NCBI GenBank assembly: GCA_050186825.1
Contig: JBFWYD010000006.1
Span: 124,001-188,000, forward strand
DNA: 64,000 bases
Source of the DNA: NORP233 sp050186825
GTDB taxonomy: Bacteria > Planctomycetota > J058
Direction: 5' to 3'
Both the position numbers and the translations under genes were made by a program. The notes beneath the pieces were generated by a model that saw only the letters and a list, made by a program, of their open reading frames with translations, made no database searches and was not told where the DNA came from. Below, one piece after another: positions 1 to 8,316 of this stretch (its first letter is position 1; each line of letters begins with the position of its first letter).

Positions 1-2046
1 TCGCTGTTCGGCCTGGTGCTCGCGATCGGGATCGTGGTCGACGACGCGATCGTGGTCGTGGAGAACGTCGAGCGCCACATCGCGGCCGGGCTCGCCCCGC
101 GCGAGGCCGCGCGCCGGGCCATGGACGAGGTCGGCGGCCCGGTGATCGCGATCGCGCTGGTGCTCGCGGCCGTGTTCGTGCCCACCGCCTTCGTGGCCGG
201 GATGTCCGGCCAGTTCTACCGGCAGTTCGCGCTGACCATCGCGGTCGCGACCCTGATCTCGGCCTTCAACTCGCTCACGCTCAGCCCCGCGCTCTCGGCG
301 CTCCTGCTCGAGCCGCACGGCGTGCGCCGCGACTGGTTCGGCCGGCTCTGGGACTGGGCCCTGGGGGGCTTCTTCGCCCGCTTCAACCGCGGCTTCGCCG
401 CCGCGGGCGAGGCCTACGCGGGGGTGGTCCGCCGCCTGCTCCGCGCCGGCCTGATCGTGCTCGCGGTCTACCTCGGCCTGCTCCTGCTCACGGGCGACCT
501 GTTCCGCCGCGTGCCCACGGGCTTCGTCCCGGCCGTCGACCAGGGCTACCTGATCGTCGCGATCCAGGGGCCGGACGGGAGCTCGCTCGAGCGCACCGAC
601 GCCACGGTCAAGCGCGCCAGCCAGCTCCTGCGCGAGACCCCGGGGATCGGCGCCACGGTCGCCTTCTCCGGCTTCTCGGGCGCCACCCGGACCACCACCC
701 CCAACGCGGGCGCGATCTTCTGCCCGCTCCGCCCCTTCGCCGAGCGCGAGGCCCAGGGCCTGAGCGCCAACGCGATCCTCGCCGACGCCCAGCGCCGGCT
801 GGCCGTGCTCGACGACGCCTACGTGGTCGTGGTCCCGCCCCCGCCGGTGCGCGGGATCGGGACCCTGGGCGGCTTCGCCTTCGAGGTCCAGGACCGGGCC
901 GGGCGCGGCAGCGCCGCCCTGGCCGAGGCCACCCAGGCGCTGGTGGCCGCGGCCAACCAGGACCCAGCGCTCTCGCGCGTGTTCAGCCTGTTCCGCGCCA
1001 GCTCGCCCCAGCTCTACGCCGACGTGGACCGCGCCCGCGCCGAGATGCTCGGCGTGCCCGCCGAGCGCGTGCTCGACACGCTCCAGACCTACGTCGGCTC
1101 GGCCTACGTGAACGACTTCACGGTCCTGGGGCGGCCCTTCCGGGTCACGGCCCAGGCCGAGGCCAACCGCCGGCTCGACCCGGCCGACGTGGCGCGGCTC
1201 AAGACCCGCAGCGACCGGGGGGCCATGGTCCCGCTCGGCTCGGTGGCCACGATCCGCCAGGTGGCGGGCCCCGACTACGTGACCCGCTACGACCTGCACG
1301 CGGCCGCGGTGATCAACGGCAACACCGCGCCCGGCGCCTCGACCGGCCAGGCCATCGAGGCCATGGAGCGGCTGGCGCGCGAGCAGCTCCCGGCGGGCTT
1401 CGGCTTCGAGTGGACCGGGCTCTACTACCAGCAGATCCTGGCCGGCAACACCTCGCTGTTCGTGTTCCCGCTCTGCGTGCTGTTCGTGTTCCTGACCCTG
1501 GCCGCGCTCTACGAGAGCTGGTCCCTGCCGCTCGCGATCATCCTGATCGTCCCGCTCTGCCTGCTGTTCGGGATCGGCGGGGTGTGGCTCAGGGGCATGG
1601 ACAACGACGTGCTGACCCAGATCGGCTTCGTGGTCCTGGTCGGCCTGGCCTGCAAGAACGCGATCCTGATCGTCGAGTTCGCCAAGGAGGTCGAGGACCA
1701 GGGAGGAGACGCCCAGGCCGCCGCGGTCGAGGCCGCGCGGCTGCGCCTGCGCCCGATCATCATGACCTCGCTGGCCTTCATCCTCGGCGTGCTGCCGCTG
1801 GTGCTCGCCACCGGCCCGGGCGCGGAGCTGCGCCGCTCGCTCGGCACGGCCGTGTTCTCCGGCATGATCGGCGTGACGGTCGTGGGCCTGCTCCTCACGC
1901 CCGCCTTCTACGTGCTCGTGCGCCGGTTCACGGCCCGCGCGCCGGCGGACCAGGAGGCAGCGGCGGAGGCTGCGGGCGAGCAGGCCCCCGCCGACCAGGC
2001 GCTCGCGGCCGACCACGCGCTGAAGGCCGAGCAGGGTGCGGCGTGA
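1..2046 (+). CDS. RND multidrug efflux permease (HAE1/AcrB family), 5'-truncated
   Basis: Inner-membrane proton-driven pump subunit of a tripartite efflux system. The frame is open from base 1, so the gene starts upstream; the visible part corresponds to AcrB from about residue 395 onward. The proton-relay pair is visible at once (VVDDAIVVVEN), the partner lysine lies in GLACKNAILIVEFAK near base 1650, and the periplasmic PN/PC domains lie between. The C-terminal cytoplasmic tail is an Ala/Glu-rich extension. It overlaps the following outer-membrane factor by 4 bp, so they are co-transcribed; a membrane-fusion protein is expected just upstream. Substrate cannot be inferred. The family call is secure. 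Confidence 0.95.
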   Translation, partial: SLFGLVLAIGIVVDDAIVVVENVERHIAAGLAPREAARRAMDEVGGPVIAIALVLAAVFVPTAFVAGMSGQFYRQFALTIAVATLISAFNSLTLSPALSALLLEPHGVRRDWFGRLWDWALGGFFARFNRGFAAAGEAYAGVVRRLLRAGLIVLAVYLGLLLLTGDLFRRVPTGFVPAVDQGYLIVAIQGPDGSSLERTDATVKRASQLLRETPGIGATVAFSGFSGATRTTTPNAGAIFCPLRPFAEREAQGLSANAILADAQRRLAVLDDAYVVVVPPPPVRGIGTLGGFAFEVQDRAGRGSAALAEATQALVAAANQDPALSRVFSLFRASSPQLYADVDRARAEMLGVPAERVLDTLQTYVGSAYVNDFTVLGRPFRVTAQAEANRRLDPADVARLKTRSDRGAMVPLGSVATIRQVAGPDYVTRYDLHAAAVINGNTAPGASTGQAIEAMERLAREQLPAGFGFEWTGLYYQQILAGNTSLFVFPLCVLFVFLTLAALYESWSLPLAIILIVPLCLLFGIGGVWLRGMDNDVLTQIGFVVLVGLACKNAILIVEFAKEVEDQGGDAQAAAVEAARLRLRPIIMTSLAFILGVLPLVLATGPGAELRRSLGTAVFSGMIGVTVVGLLLTPAFYVLVRRFTARAPADQEAAAEAAGEQAPADQALAADHALKAEQGAA

Positions 2047-3500
2047 GCCCGCCCCGGACCCGCGCCCGGCGCGCGCTCGGCCTGGCCGCGCTCGCCGCGC
2101 TCACGACCGCTTGCGCGATCGGCCCCGACTACGAACGCCCGGAGCTCGAGCTACCCGACGGCTTCGCGCGGGTCGGCAGCGCCAGCGCGGTCGAGGGCGA
2201 GCTGCACCTCGCCTGGTGGACGCTGTTCGCGGACCCGACCTTGAACGAGCTGATCGCGCGCGCGGCCGCGCGCAACCTCGACGTCGCGGTCGCGGCCGAG
2301 CGCCTGGCCGAGGCCCGCGCCCTGCGCCGCTCCTCGGCGCTGGACCTGGGCCCGATCGCGCCGGCTCGGGCCGGCTACAAGGAGACCCTCCTGCCCCAGA
2401 CCACCTTCCAGGGCGCGAGCTACCACCTGCGCGACCGCGAGATCTACGACGCGGGCTTCGACGCCACCTGGGAGCTCGACCTCTTCGGCCGCCTGCGCCG
2501 CTCGCTCGAGGCCAACGCCGCGGTGGTCGGCGCGGCCCAGGCCGCGCGGCGCGACGTGCTGGTCAGCGTCCTGGCCGAGGTGGCGCGCGGCTACTTCGAG
2601 CTGCGCGGCGCCCAGGCCCGCCTGGCCGTGGCCCGCGAGAACCTCGAGAACCAGCGCCGCACGGCGGCGCTGACCACGGCGCGACAGGGCGGCGGCCGCG
2701 GCACCCAGCTCGACGTCTCGCGCGCCGAGTCCCAGCTCCACGCCACGCGCGCGGCCTTGCCCGGGCTCGCGGCCGAGGTCGCGCGGGCCGGGCACCGGAT
2801 CGCGGTCCTCCTGGGCGAGCTCCCCGCGGCCGAGGCCGCGCGGCTGGAGGGCGGCGCGGCCCTGCCCGCCCTCCCGGCCCGGCTCGCGATCGGACGCCCG
2901 GGCGAGCTGCTCCAGCGCCGCCCCGACGTGCGCGTGGCCGAGCGCGAGCTGCACGCCGCCACCGCGCGGATCGGCGTGGCCCGGGCCGACTACCTGCCGC
3001 GCCTCACGCTCCAGGGGAGCATCGAGCTCAACGCCGCGCGGATCGCGGCGGTGGGCGAGGGCGGGGCCGAGGCCTTCTCCTTCGGCCCGCGCCTGACCTG
3101 GGCCGCCTTCGACCTCGGCCACGTGATGGCCCGCGAGGAGGCCGCCGAGGCCAAGGCCCGGGCCGCCCTCGCGAGCTACCGCCGGGCGGTCCTGCTCGCG
3201 CTCCAGGAGACCGAGGACGCGCTCGTGAGCTACGGCGCCGAGCGCGCCCGCCTCGACGCCCTGCGCGAGTCGGTCCGCCAGTCCGCGCTCGCGGCCGGGC
3301 TCGCGCGCCAGCGCTACGAGGACGGCCTGACCGACCTCCTGACCGTGCTCGACGCCGAGCGCCGCCTGCTCGAGGGCCAGGACGCCCTGGCCGGCAGCGA
3401 GGCCCGCGCGCGCGCCGCCCTGGTCCTCGTCTACAAGGCGCTGGGCGGCGGCTGGGAGCCCTTCGAACCCCAGGAGGACGGAGAGGAGCCGGCCCAGTGA
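2043..3500 (+). CDS. Outer-membrane efflux lipoprotein (NodT/OprM family)
   Basis: Outer-membrane channel of the RND pump encoded just upstream. GTG start at 2043 overlaps the permease stop (GTGA). The product of about 485 residues has an N-terminal lipoprotein signal with lipobox LTTAC, followed by CAIGPDYERP, which is characteristic of NodT-type factors. The body shows the two-fold outer-membrane-efflux repeat: ELDLFGRLRRSLEAN near the middle of repeat 1 and RPDVRVAERELHAATARIG opening repeat 2, then a final RYEDGLTDLLTVLDAER helix. Length is typical. Only the position next to the permease tells which pump it serves. Confidence 0.95.
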   Translation: MSPPRTRARRALGLAALAALTTACAIGPDYERPELELPDGFARVGSASAVEGELHLAWWTLFADPTLNELIARAAARNLDVAVAAERLAEARALRRSSALDLGPIAPARAGYKETLLPQTTFQGASYHLRDREIYDAGFDATWELDLFGRLRRSLEANAAVVGAAQAARRDVLVSVLAEVARGYFELRGAQARLAVARENLENQRRTAALTTARQGGGRGTQLDVSRAESQLHATRAALPGLAAEVARAGHRIAVLLGELPAAEAARLEGGAALPALPARLAIGRPGELLQRRPDVRVAERELHAATARIGVARADYLPRLTLQGSIELNAARIAAVGEGGAEAFSFGPRLTWAAFDLGHVMAREEAAEAKARAALASYRRAVLLALQETEDALVSYGAERARLDALRESVRQSALAAGLARQRYEDGLTDLLTVLDAERRLLEGQDALAGSEARARAALVLVYKALGGGWEPFEPQEDGEEPAQ

Positions 3501-3683
3501 GCGGGGCTCGCCCGAGGGCGAAGCGCGGCATCCTCGAACTCAGGGGGCGCGCCAGGGTCAGGTCAGAGCCTGTTCACCGCGCGGGTCGAGCCGTCTTTCA
3601 CCAGCCTCTGCTCGTGGCCTGGACCTGGCGCTCCGCGGCAGCGAAGGCGCTCGGGCTCTGCTCGGCGAGAGTGCCCGACCCGA

Positions 3684-3818
3684 CCCTTCGCGCGCTCGGC
3701 GTCTTTCCCGGCCTCGCTCGAGCGAGGGCCCTTCGCGCGCTCGGCGTCTTTCCCGGCCTCCTTCCAGCGAGGCCCCTTCGCGACTCTGCGCCTTGGCGTC
3801 TTTGCGTTGAAGATCCGC
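3684..3818. repeat. 45-bp tandem repeat and a CTCTGCG-type dispersed repeat unit in the 3501-4025 gap
   Basis: The gap 3501-4025 between convergent genes has no convincing gene. It holds a 45-bp unit beginning CCCTTCGCGCGCTCGGCG at 3684 and 3729, with a truncated third copy at 3774. This runs into a unit at about 3783-3812 (CTCTGCGCC, TTGGCGTC, TTTGCGTTGAA). That last piece resembles the repeat family seen at 8100, 31880 and 50785. Reading frames across it are open only because of base composition. Confidence 0.7.
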
Positions 3819-4025
3819 CTTCGCAGCTCTTGATCCCTTCGCCTGCGCAGGACGCCCACGAACTACGCGCTTGCGCGCGCCTGGTGGCCTCATGATCGCC
3901 CGCTGCCGGCGGCTCTCGCGCGCCCTGCGCGGCAGGCAGGACGAGGGGGCCGCGCTGGTCCCCGTGCTCCTGCTGGTCGTGCTGCTGCTGCTCTTGCTCG
4001 GGGCCCGCGCGCGCGCGGACGGCGC

Positions 4026-7000
4026 CTACTCGGCGCGCCCCGCCGCGCGCTTGGCCGCCTCCCAGGTCTCGAGGTAGCGCTCGCGGCGCGGGACCGGGCG
4101 CCAGCGCTCGAGGTGCTGGGCCAGCCGGCGGCCGCGGATCGTGCGCACGCGCTCCATGGCGGTCTCCTTGTCGAGGAGCTCCACCGTGCGCCCGTTGGTC
4201 GGGTCGTAGCCCGCCTCGAGCAGCAGGTCGCGCTGGTTCTCGGGCGAGATCGCGTAGTCGACCCAGGCCCGCGCCGCGGCCAGGCGCGGGCCCGTCAGCC
4301 CGCGCGCGATCATCCAGGAGTCGATCCACAGGGCGGAGCCGCCGTCGGGGACCGCCCGCTGGACCTGCACGCCTCGGTGCTCGAGCTCCCAAGAGAGGAT
4401 CCCCCAGTCGTCGGCCACGAGCACCTCGCCCGCCTTGACCCAGGCCAGCACGTCCCGCGGGTCGCGCCACAGCCGGCACCCGGTGCGCAGGAGCGCGGTC
4501 AGCCGCTCCTGGCAGCGCGCGAGCTCGGCGTCGGTCAGGTCGTGCACGGGGGACAGGCCCAGGTCGAGCGCGGCCAGGGTCACCGCCCACACCGCGTCGT
4601 CCCACACCGCGCAGCGGCCGCGCAGCGCGGGCGACCACAGGTCGCCCCAGCGCCGCCGCGGCGGCCCAGCGCCGACGCTGATCAGCCACATGGGCCCGCT
4701 GGCGTAGCAGGCCCCGTAGCTGCGGCCGGCGCTCTGGAGGAAGGGCGGGTGGCGGAAGGCGGGCAGGAGCTCCTCGGCGCGCGCGACCTCGAAGGGCTGG
4801 ACCAGGTCGCTGGCGATCAGCTGCGGGGCCATGTCGCAGGAGGGGGCCACGAGGTCGACGCTCCCGGCGCGCAGGAGCGGCGGGTACTCGTCGTTGCTGG
4901 CCACGGTCACGGTCTGGGTGACCACCACGGCCACCCCCGTCAGCTCGCGGTAACGACGCGCGAAGTTGGCCGTGAAGCTCGCGTCCGCGTAGCGCGGCCA
5001 GGCGGCGACCCGCAGCACGAGCGGGCCGGCGCCGTCGGCCGCCTCGGCGCGCAGCGGCTGCGGCGCGGGGACGCCCAGCGGGAGCGGCGCGGCCGGGCGC
5101 GGCAGCTCCACCGAGCGCGCGCAGCGGAAGGTCGTGTCGCGGAAGCGCGCCCCGCTGCGGGCGAAGCTCACTCGCCCGATCTGGCCGCCCGCGCTCGGCT
5201 CGTAGGCGCCGGCCACGCCGCACAGGAGGTGGGTGTCGGGCTGCGGGCCCGCGTCCTCGACCCACTCGTCGCCGTTGCCCGCCAGCCCGAGCACGCCGTA
5301 GGGGCTCAGGTCGCGGCGGAAGGCGTCCTCGGGGGCGAGCTCGTCGCGGCGCAGGTTGGCGCGGCCGCTCTGGAAGCGGTCGCCCCAGGGGTAGACGCGG
5401 CCGTCGGCGCCGCCGGCCGCGGCCAGCCACTCGGCGCGCTTGGGCAGCCGCTTGCCCGCCCAGCTCGCGTAGGCCGCGGCGTCCTCGTAGCGGACCATGG
5501 TCGCGGGCGTCCGCTCGCCGTCCTCGCCGAGCGCCAGCTCGCGCGGGAAGCCCGGCGGCCGGCGCCGCGCGGCCTCCTCCGGCGAGAGCGCGGCCAGGAA
5601 GCGCCGGTAGTCGGCCACGGTCACCGCGCCGGCGTCGATCCAGCAGGGCGCCGTGCGAGCCACCGCGCGCGGGCGGCCCGGGTTCTCGAGCACGAGGATC
5701 GTGCCGGGTACGAAGACCATCCCGGGCGGCGCGGGGCCGGGGTCGGTGACCTCGACCTCGACCACCTGGCCGCGGTCGACCACGACCAGGAAGCGCACGT
5801 CGCGGTCCACGCCGCGCGGGCGGTAGAGCCCGAGGTAGCTCCCCGCCAGGAGCTCGACCTGGGGCTGGCGCCAGGTGGTCTGGACCACGCGGCTGCTGTC
5901 GAGCCGGCCCACCCCGCGGTCCCAGCGGCAGAAGCCGAGGGCGTCGCCCTGGCCGAGCCCCGTGACCGTCACCTGGCCCAGGCCACGCGCGCGGCGCCAG
6001 GCCTCGTAGTCGGCCTTGAGGTCGGTCAGGCGATGCCGGCGACCGAAGAGCTCCTCGGCCAGGACCCAGTCCTCGCGCTCGGCCGCGGAGCGGGCCCGGT
6101 CGGCCAGGACGTCGAGCAGGGTCGCGCGCGCGTCCTGGTCGTCGGGCGCGGCGCCGAAGGCCTTCTCGGCGAAGACCGTGGCCTCGAGGAAGGCCCGGGC
6201 CGCGCCCTCGCGGTCCCCCCGCGCGTCGGCCTCCTTGGCCAGGTTGAGCTGCTTGCGCGCCTCGGCCACGTCGGCCTGGGTCGCCACGCGCGCGGCGTAG
6301 CTGCGCCCGTAGACGGCGATCACGAGCACCACCAGGACCAGCAGCACCGCGAGCACGGTGGTGCTCTTGTGCGCGCGCGCGAAGCGCAGCCCGCGGGCCA
6401 CGAGCCCCGGGCGCCGCGCGACCACGGGCTCCTTGCGGCGGAAGCGCAGCAGGTCGTCGGCCAGCGCGCCCGCGGTCTGGTAGCGGAGGAAGCGCTCGCG
6501 GCGCATGGCGCCGAGCACCACCGTCTCGAGCTCGTAGGGGAGCTCGGGGCGGATGCTGCGCGGGGCGGGCGGATCCTCGTGGAGGATGCGCGAGATCACC
6601 TCGGCCGCGGTCTGCCCGCCGTAGGGGACCTGGCCGGTCAGGCACTCGTAGAGGATCACGCCCAGGGCGTAGACGTCGACCCGGTGGTCGACCCAGTCGG
6701 TCTCCCCCGCGGCCTGCTCGGGCGCCATGTAGCAGGGCGTGCCCAGGATCTCGCCGGTGCGCGTCAGCTCGGGGCCGCTCAGGAGGTCCTTGGCCAGGCC
6801 GAAGTCGAGCACGAGCGGGGCGCCCGAGCCGTCGAGGACCAGGTTCGCGGGCTTCAGGTCGCGGTGCACCACGCGCTGCTGGTGCGCCGAGTCGATCGCG
6901 CGCGCCACCTGCTCGACCAGCTCCGCCGCGCGCTCGGGCGCGAGCGGGCCGCGCGCGATCAGGTCCTTGAGGCTCTGCCCCTCGACGATGGGCATCGTGT

Positions 7001-8267
7001 AGTAGGTGCGTCCCTCGACCTCGCCGTAGCTGAACACCCCCACGATCCGCGGGTGGCGCAGCTTGCTCGCGAGCGCGGCCTCGCGGCGAAAGCGCTCCAG
7101 CTCGCGCGGGCGGCGCGAGAGCTCGGGCGAGAGCAGCTTGAGCGCCACGTCGCGCCCGAGCTCCGTCTCCTGCGCGCGGTAGACCACGCCCATCCCGCCG
7201 CGTCCGAGCTCCTCGAGGATCAGGTAGGGCCCGAAGCGATCGCCGGGGAAGAGCTCCCAGCTGGGCGTGCCCGAGCCCGAGCCCGAGCCGCGGCGCGCCT
7301 CCACCTCGGGGGCGGGCAGGACCTCGGTGATCCCGTCGGGCGTGACCTCGCGGCGGGGGGGCGCGGCGGGCGGCGGCTCGGTGCGCGAGGGGTCGCTGTC
7401 CTCGTCGGGCCGCCCGTCGATCCGGGTGCGGGTCTCGGCGCGCTGGACGGCGAGGTCGAGGGTCTCCCACTCCGCGGGGGAGGGTGTGCGCCCCGCCGGG
7501 GTCGGCGTGGGGGCGGCGGGAGGAGGCGAGGCCGAAACCGAGTCCGAGTCCGAACCCGAGTCCGAGTCCGAACCCGAGTCCGAGTTCGAATCCGAATCCG
7601 AATCCGAATCCGAATCCGAATCCGAATCCGAGTCCGAGTCCGAATCCGAGGCCGAGTCCGAGACCGAGACCGAGGCCGGAATCGTGCCCGTGCCCGTTGT
7701 CTCTGCCGCGAGCTCCGATCCCGCTGCGGAGACGCGCCCCCGCTGGTCCCTGGCGATCTCCGCGGCCTCTGCGATCTCTGCGCTGATATCCAGCGCCTGC
7801 GCAGCTCCTGGCGCGATCGCAGCGGAGCCTTCCGCCCGCGGATCCGCGGTCTCCGAGACCGGCTCCGACTCGGACTCCAGAGACTCACGAGAGCGAGTTC
7901 TGAGCCCGAGTTCGTGAGGCCCTGCGACAGCGTTGGTACTCAGCGCAGAGATCGCAGAGATCGCGGAGATCGCCCCGTGTGAGCGAGGGGCCGTCTCCGA
8001 GTCCGAGACCGTGTCCGAATCCGAGGCCGGAGTCGTGCCCGTGCCCGTGCCCGTGCCCGAATCCCTCTCCGAGTCGCGCTCCTGCTCCGCCGAGGACCCC
8101 TCTGCGTCTCTGCGCCTCTGCGCCCCTGCGCTGAAAGGAACCGCCTCCGCGGCTCCCGACCCCCCCGCCTGAGCAGACGCCGCCCTCGAATCCGCGGATG
8201 CCGCGACCGGCTCGAGCGAGCCGTCGGCCGGGGCCACCTCCTGCGTCGCGCTCGGGTCGCGGTCCAC
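4026..8267 (-). CDS. Transmembrane Ser/Thr protein kinase with FGE-like and PotD/solute-binding-like extracytoplasmic domains
   Basis: Order in 1413 residues: low-complexity N-terminus (1-340); PrkC/Pkn-type kinase (about 345-610) with glycine loop GRGGMGVVYRA, VALKLL lysine, HRDLKPAN and DFGLAK; one membrane helix (about 637-655); a TPR-like stretch; an FGE-sulfatase-like domain (about 847-1055; AAGGADGRVYPWGD, GLAGNGDEWVED); and a C-terminal region (about 1085-1390) resembling spermidine/putrescine-binding proteins (WARRYRELTG-like opening SFTANFARRYRELTG, SWMIARG, AISPENQ). No obvious catalytic cysteine pair is seen in the FGE part, so it is probably a binding fold. GTG start at 8267 is the longest option; the first 300 or so residues lie in dispersed-repeat DNA, so the true start could be near 7300. 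It lies 49 bp after the SGNH protein on the same strand. Likely role: a sensor kinase detecting a periplasmic ligand; the ligand is inference. Confidence 0.88.
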   Translation of the reverse strand: MDRDPSATQEVAPADGSLEPVAASADSRAASAQAGGSGAAEAVPFSAGAQRRRDAEGSSAEQERDSERDSGTGTGTGTTPASDSDTVSDSETAPRSHGAISAISAISALSTNAVAGPHELGLRTRSRESLESESEPVSETADPRAEGSAAIAPGAAQALDISAEIAEAAEIARDQRGRVSAAGSELAAETTGTGTIPASVSVSDSASDSDSDSDSDSDSDSDSDSDSNSDSGSDSDSGSDSDSVSASPPPAAPTPTPAGRTPSPAEWETLDLAVQRAETRTRIDGRPDEDSDPSRTEPPPAAPPRREVTPDGITEVLPAPEVEARRGSGSGSGTPSWELFPGDRFGPYLILEELGRGGMGVVYRAQETELGRDVALKLLSPELSRRPRELERFRREAALASKLRHPRIVGVFSYGEVEGRTYYTMPIVEGQSLKDLIARGPLAPERAAELVEQVARAIDSAHQQRVVHRDLKPANLVLDGSGAPLVLDFGLAKDLLSGPELTRTGEILGTPCYMAPEQAAGETDWVDHRVDVYALGVILYECLTGQVPYGGQTAAEVISRILHEDPPAPRSIRPELPYELETVVLGAMRRERFLRYQTAGALADDLLRFRRKEPVVARRPGLVARGLRFARAHKSTTVLAVLLVLVVLVIAVYGRSYAARVATQADVAEARKQLNLAKEADARGDREGAARAFLEATVFAEKAFGAAPDDQDARATLLDVLADRARSAAEREDWVLAEELFGRRHRLTDLKADYEAWRRARGLGQVTVTGLGQGDALGFCRWDRGVGRLDSSRVVQTTWRQPQVELLAGSYLGLYRPRGVDRDVRFLVVVDRGQVVEVEVTDPGPAPPGMVFVPGTILVLENPGRPRAVARTAPCWIDAGAVTVADYRRFLAALSPEEAARRRPPGFPRELALGEDGERTPATMVRYEDAAAYASWAGKRLPKRAEWLAAAGGADGRVYPWGDRFQSGRANLRRDELAPEDAFRRDLSPYGVLGLAGNGDEWVEDAGPQPDTHLLCGVAGAYEPSAGGQIGRVSFARSGARFRDTTFRCARSVELPRPAAPLPLGVPAPQPLRAEAADGAGPLVLRVAAWPRYADASFTANFARRYRELTGVAVVVTQTVTVASNDEYPPLLRAGSVDLVAPSCDMAPQLIASDLVQPFEVARAEELLPAFRHPPFLQSAGRSYGACYASGPMWLISVGAGPPRRRWGDLWSPALRGRCAVWDDAVWAVTLAALDLGLSPVHDLTDAELARCQERLTALLRTGCRLWRDPRDVLAWVKAGEVLVADDWGILSWELEHRGVQVQRAVPDGGSALWIDSWMIARGLTGPRLAAARAWVDYAISPENQRDLLLEAGYDPTNGRTVELLDKETAMERVRTIRGRRLAQHLERWRPVPRRERYLETWEAAKRAAGRAE
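7517..8163. repeat. Dispersed intergenic repeat cassette inside the N-terminal coding part of the kinase
   Basis: On the + strand: GAGTCC/GAATCC hexamer tract (7517-7680), a short GTGCCC tract, a segment ending GCGATCTCCGCGGCCTCTG at about 7756-7790, an interior, its inverted partner CAGCGCAGAGATCGCAGAG at about 7938-7972, another GTGCCC tract (about 8036-8060), and a CTCTGCGTCTCTGCGCC unit (8100-8140). The 7706-7975 part is the reverse complement of intergenic DNA at about 50780-51062, and is related to 31870-32150. In the kinase frame it encodes SAISAISAL, SAEIAEAAEIA and a long Asp-Ser run. Confidence 0.85.
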
Positions 8268-8316
8268 GCGGATGGTTGTAGCCGGGAACCCCGGGACCGG
8301 GCGACCCTGGCGACTG

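Noticed and set aside
3892..4077. Small + frame with a hydrophobic PilX-like segment (GAALVPVLLLVVLLLLL)
   Set aside because: Overlaps the 3' end of the kinase on the opposite strand, lacks a ribosome-binding site and ends at 61 residues; composition alone can explain it.
4113..7982. 1289-codon + frame opposite the kinase gene
   Set aside because: Antisense shadow of a GC-rich gene; translation is low-complexity His/Ala/Arg-rich with no domain.
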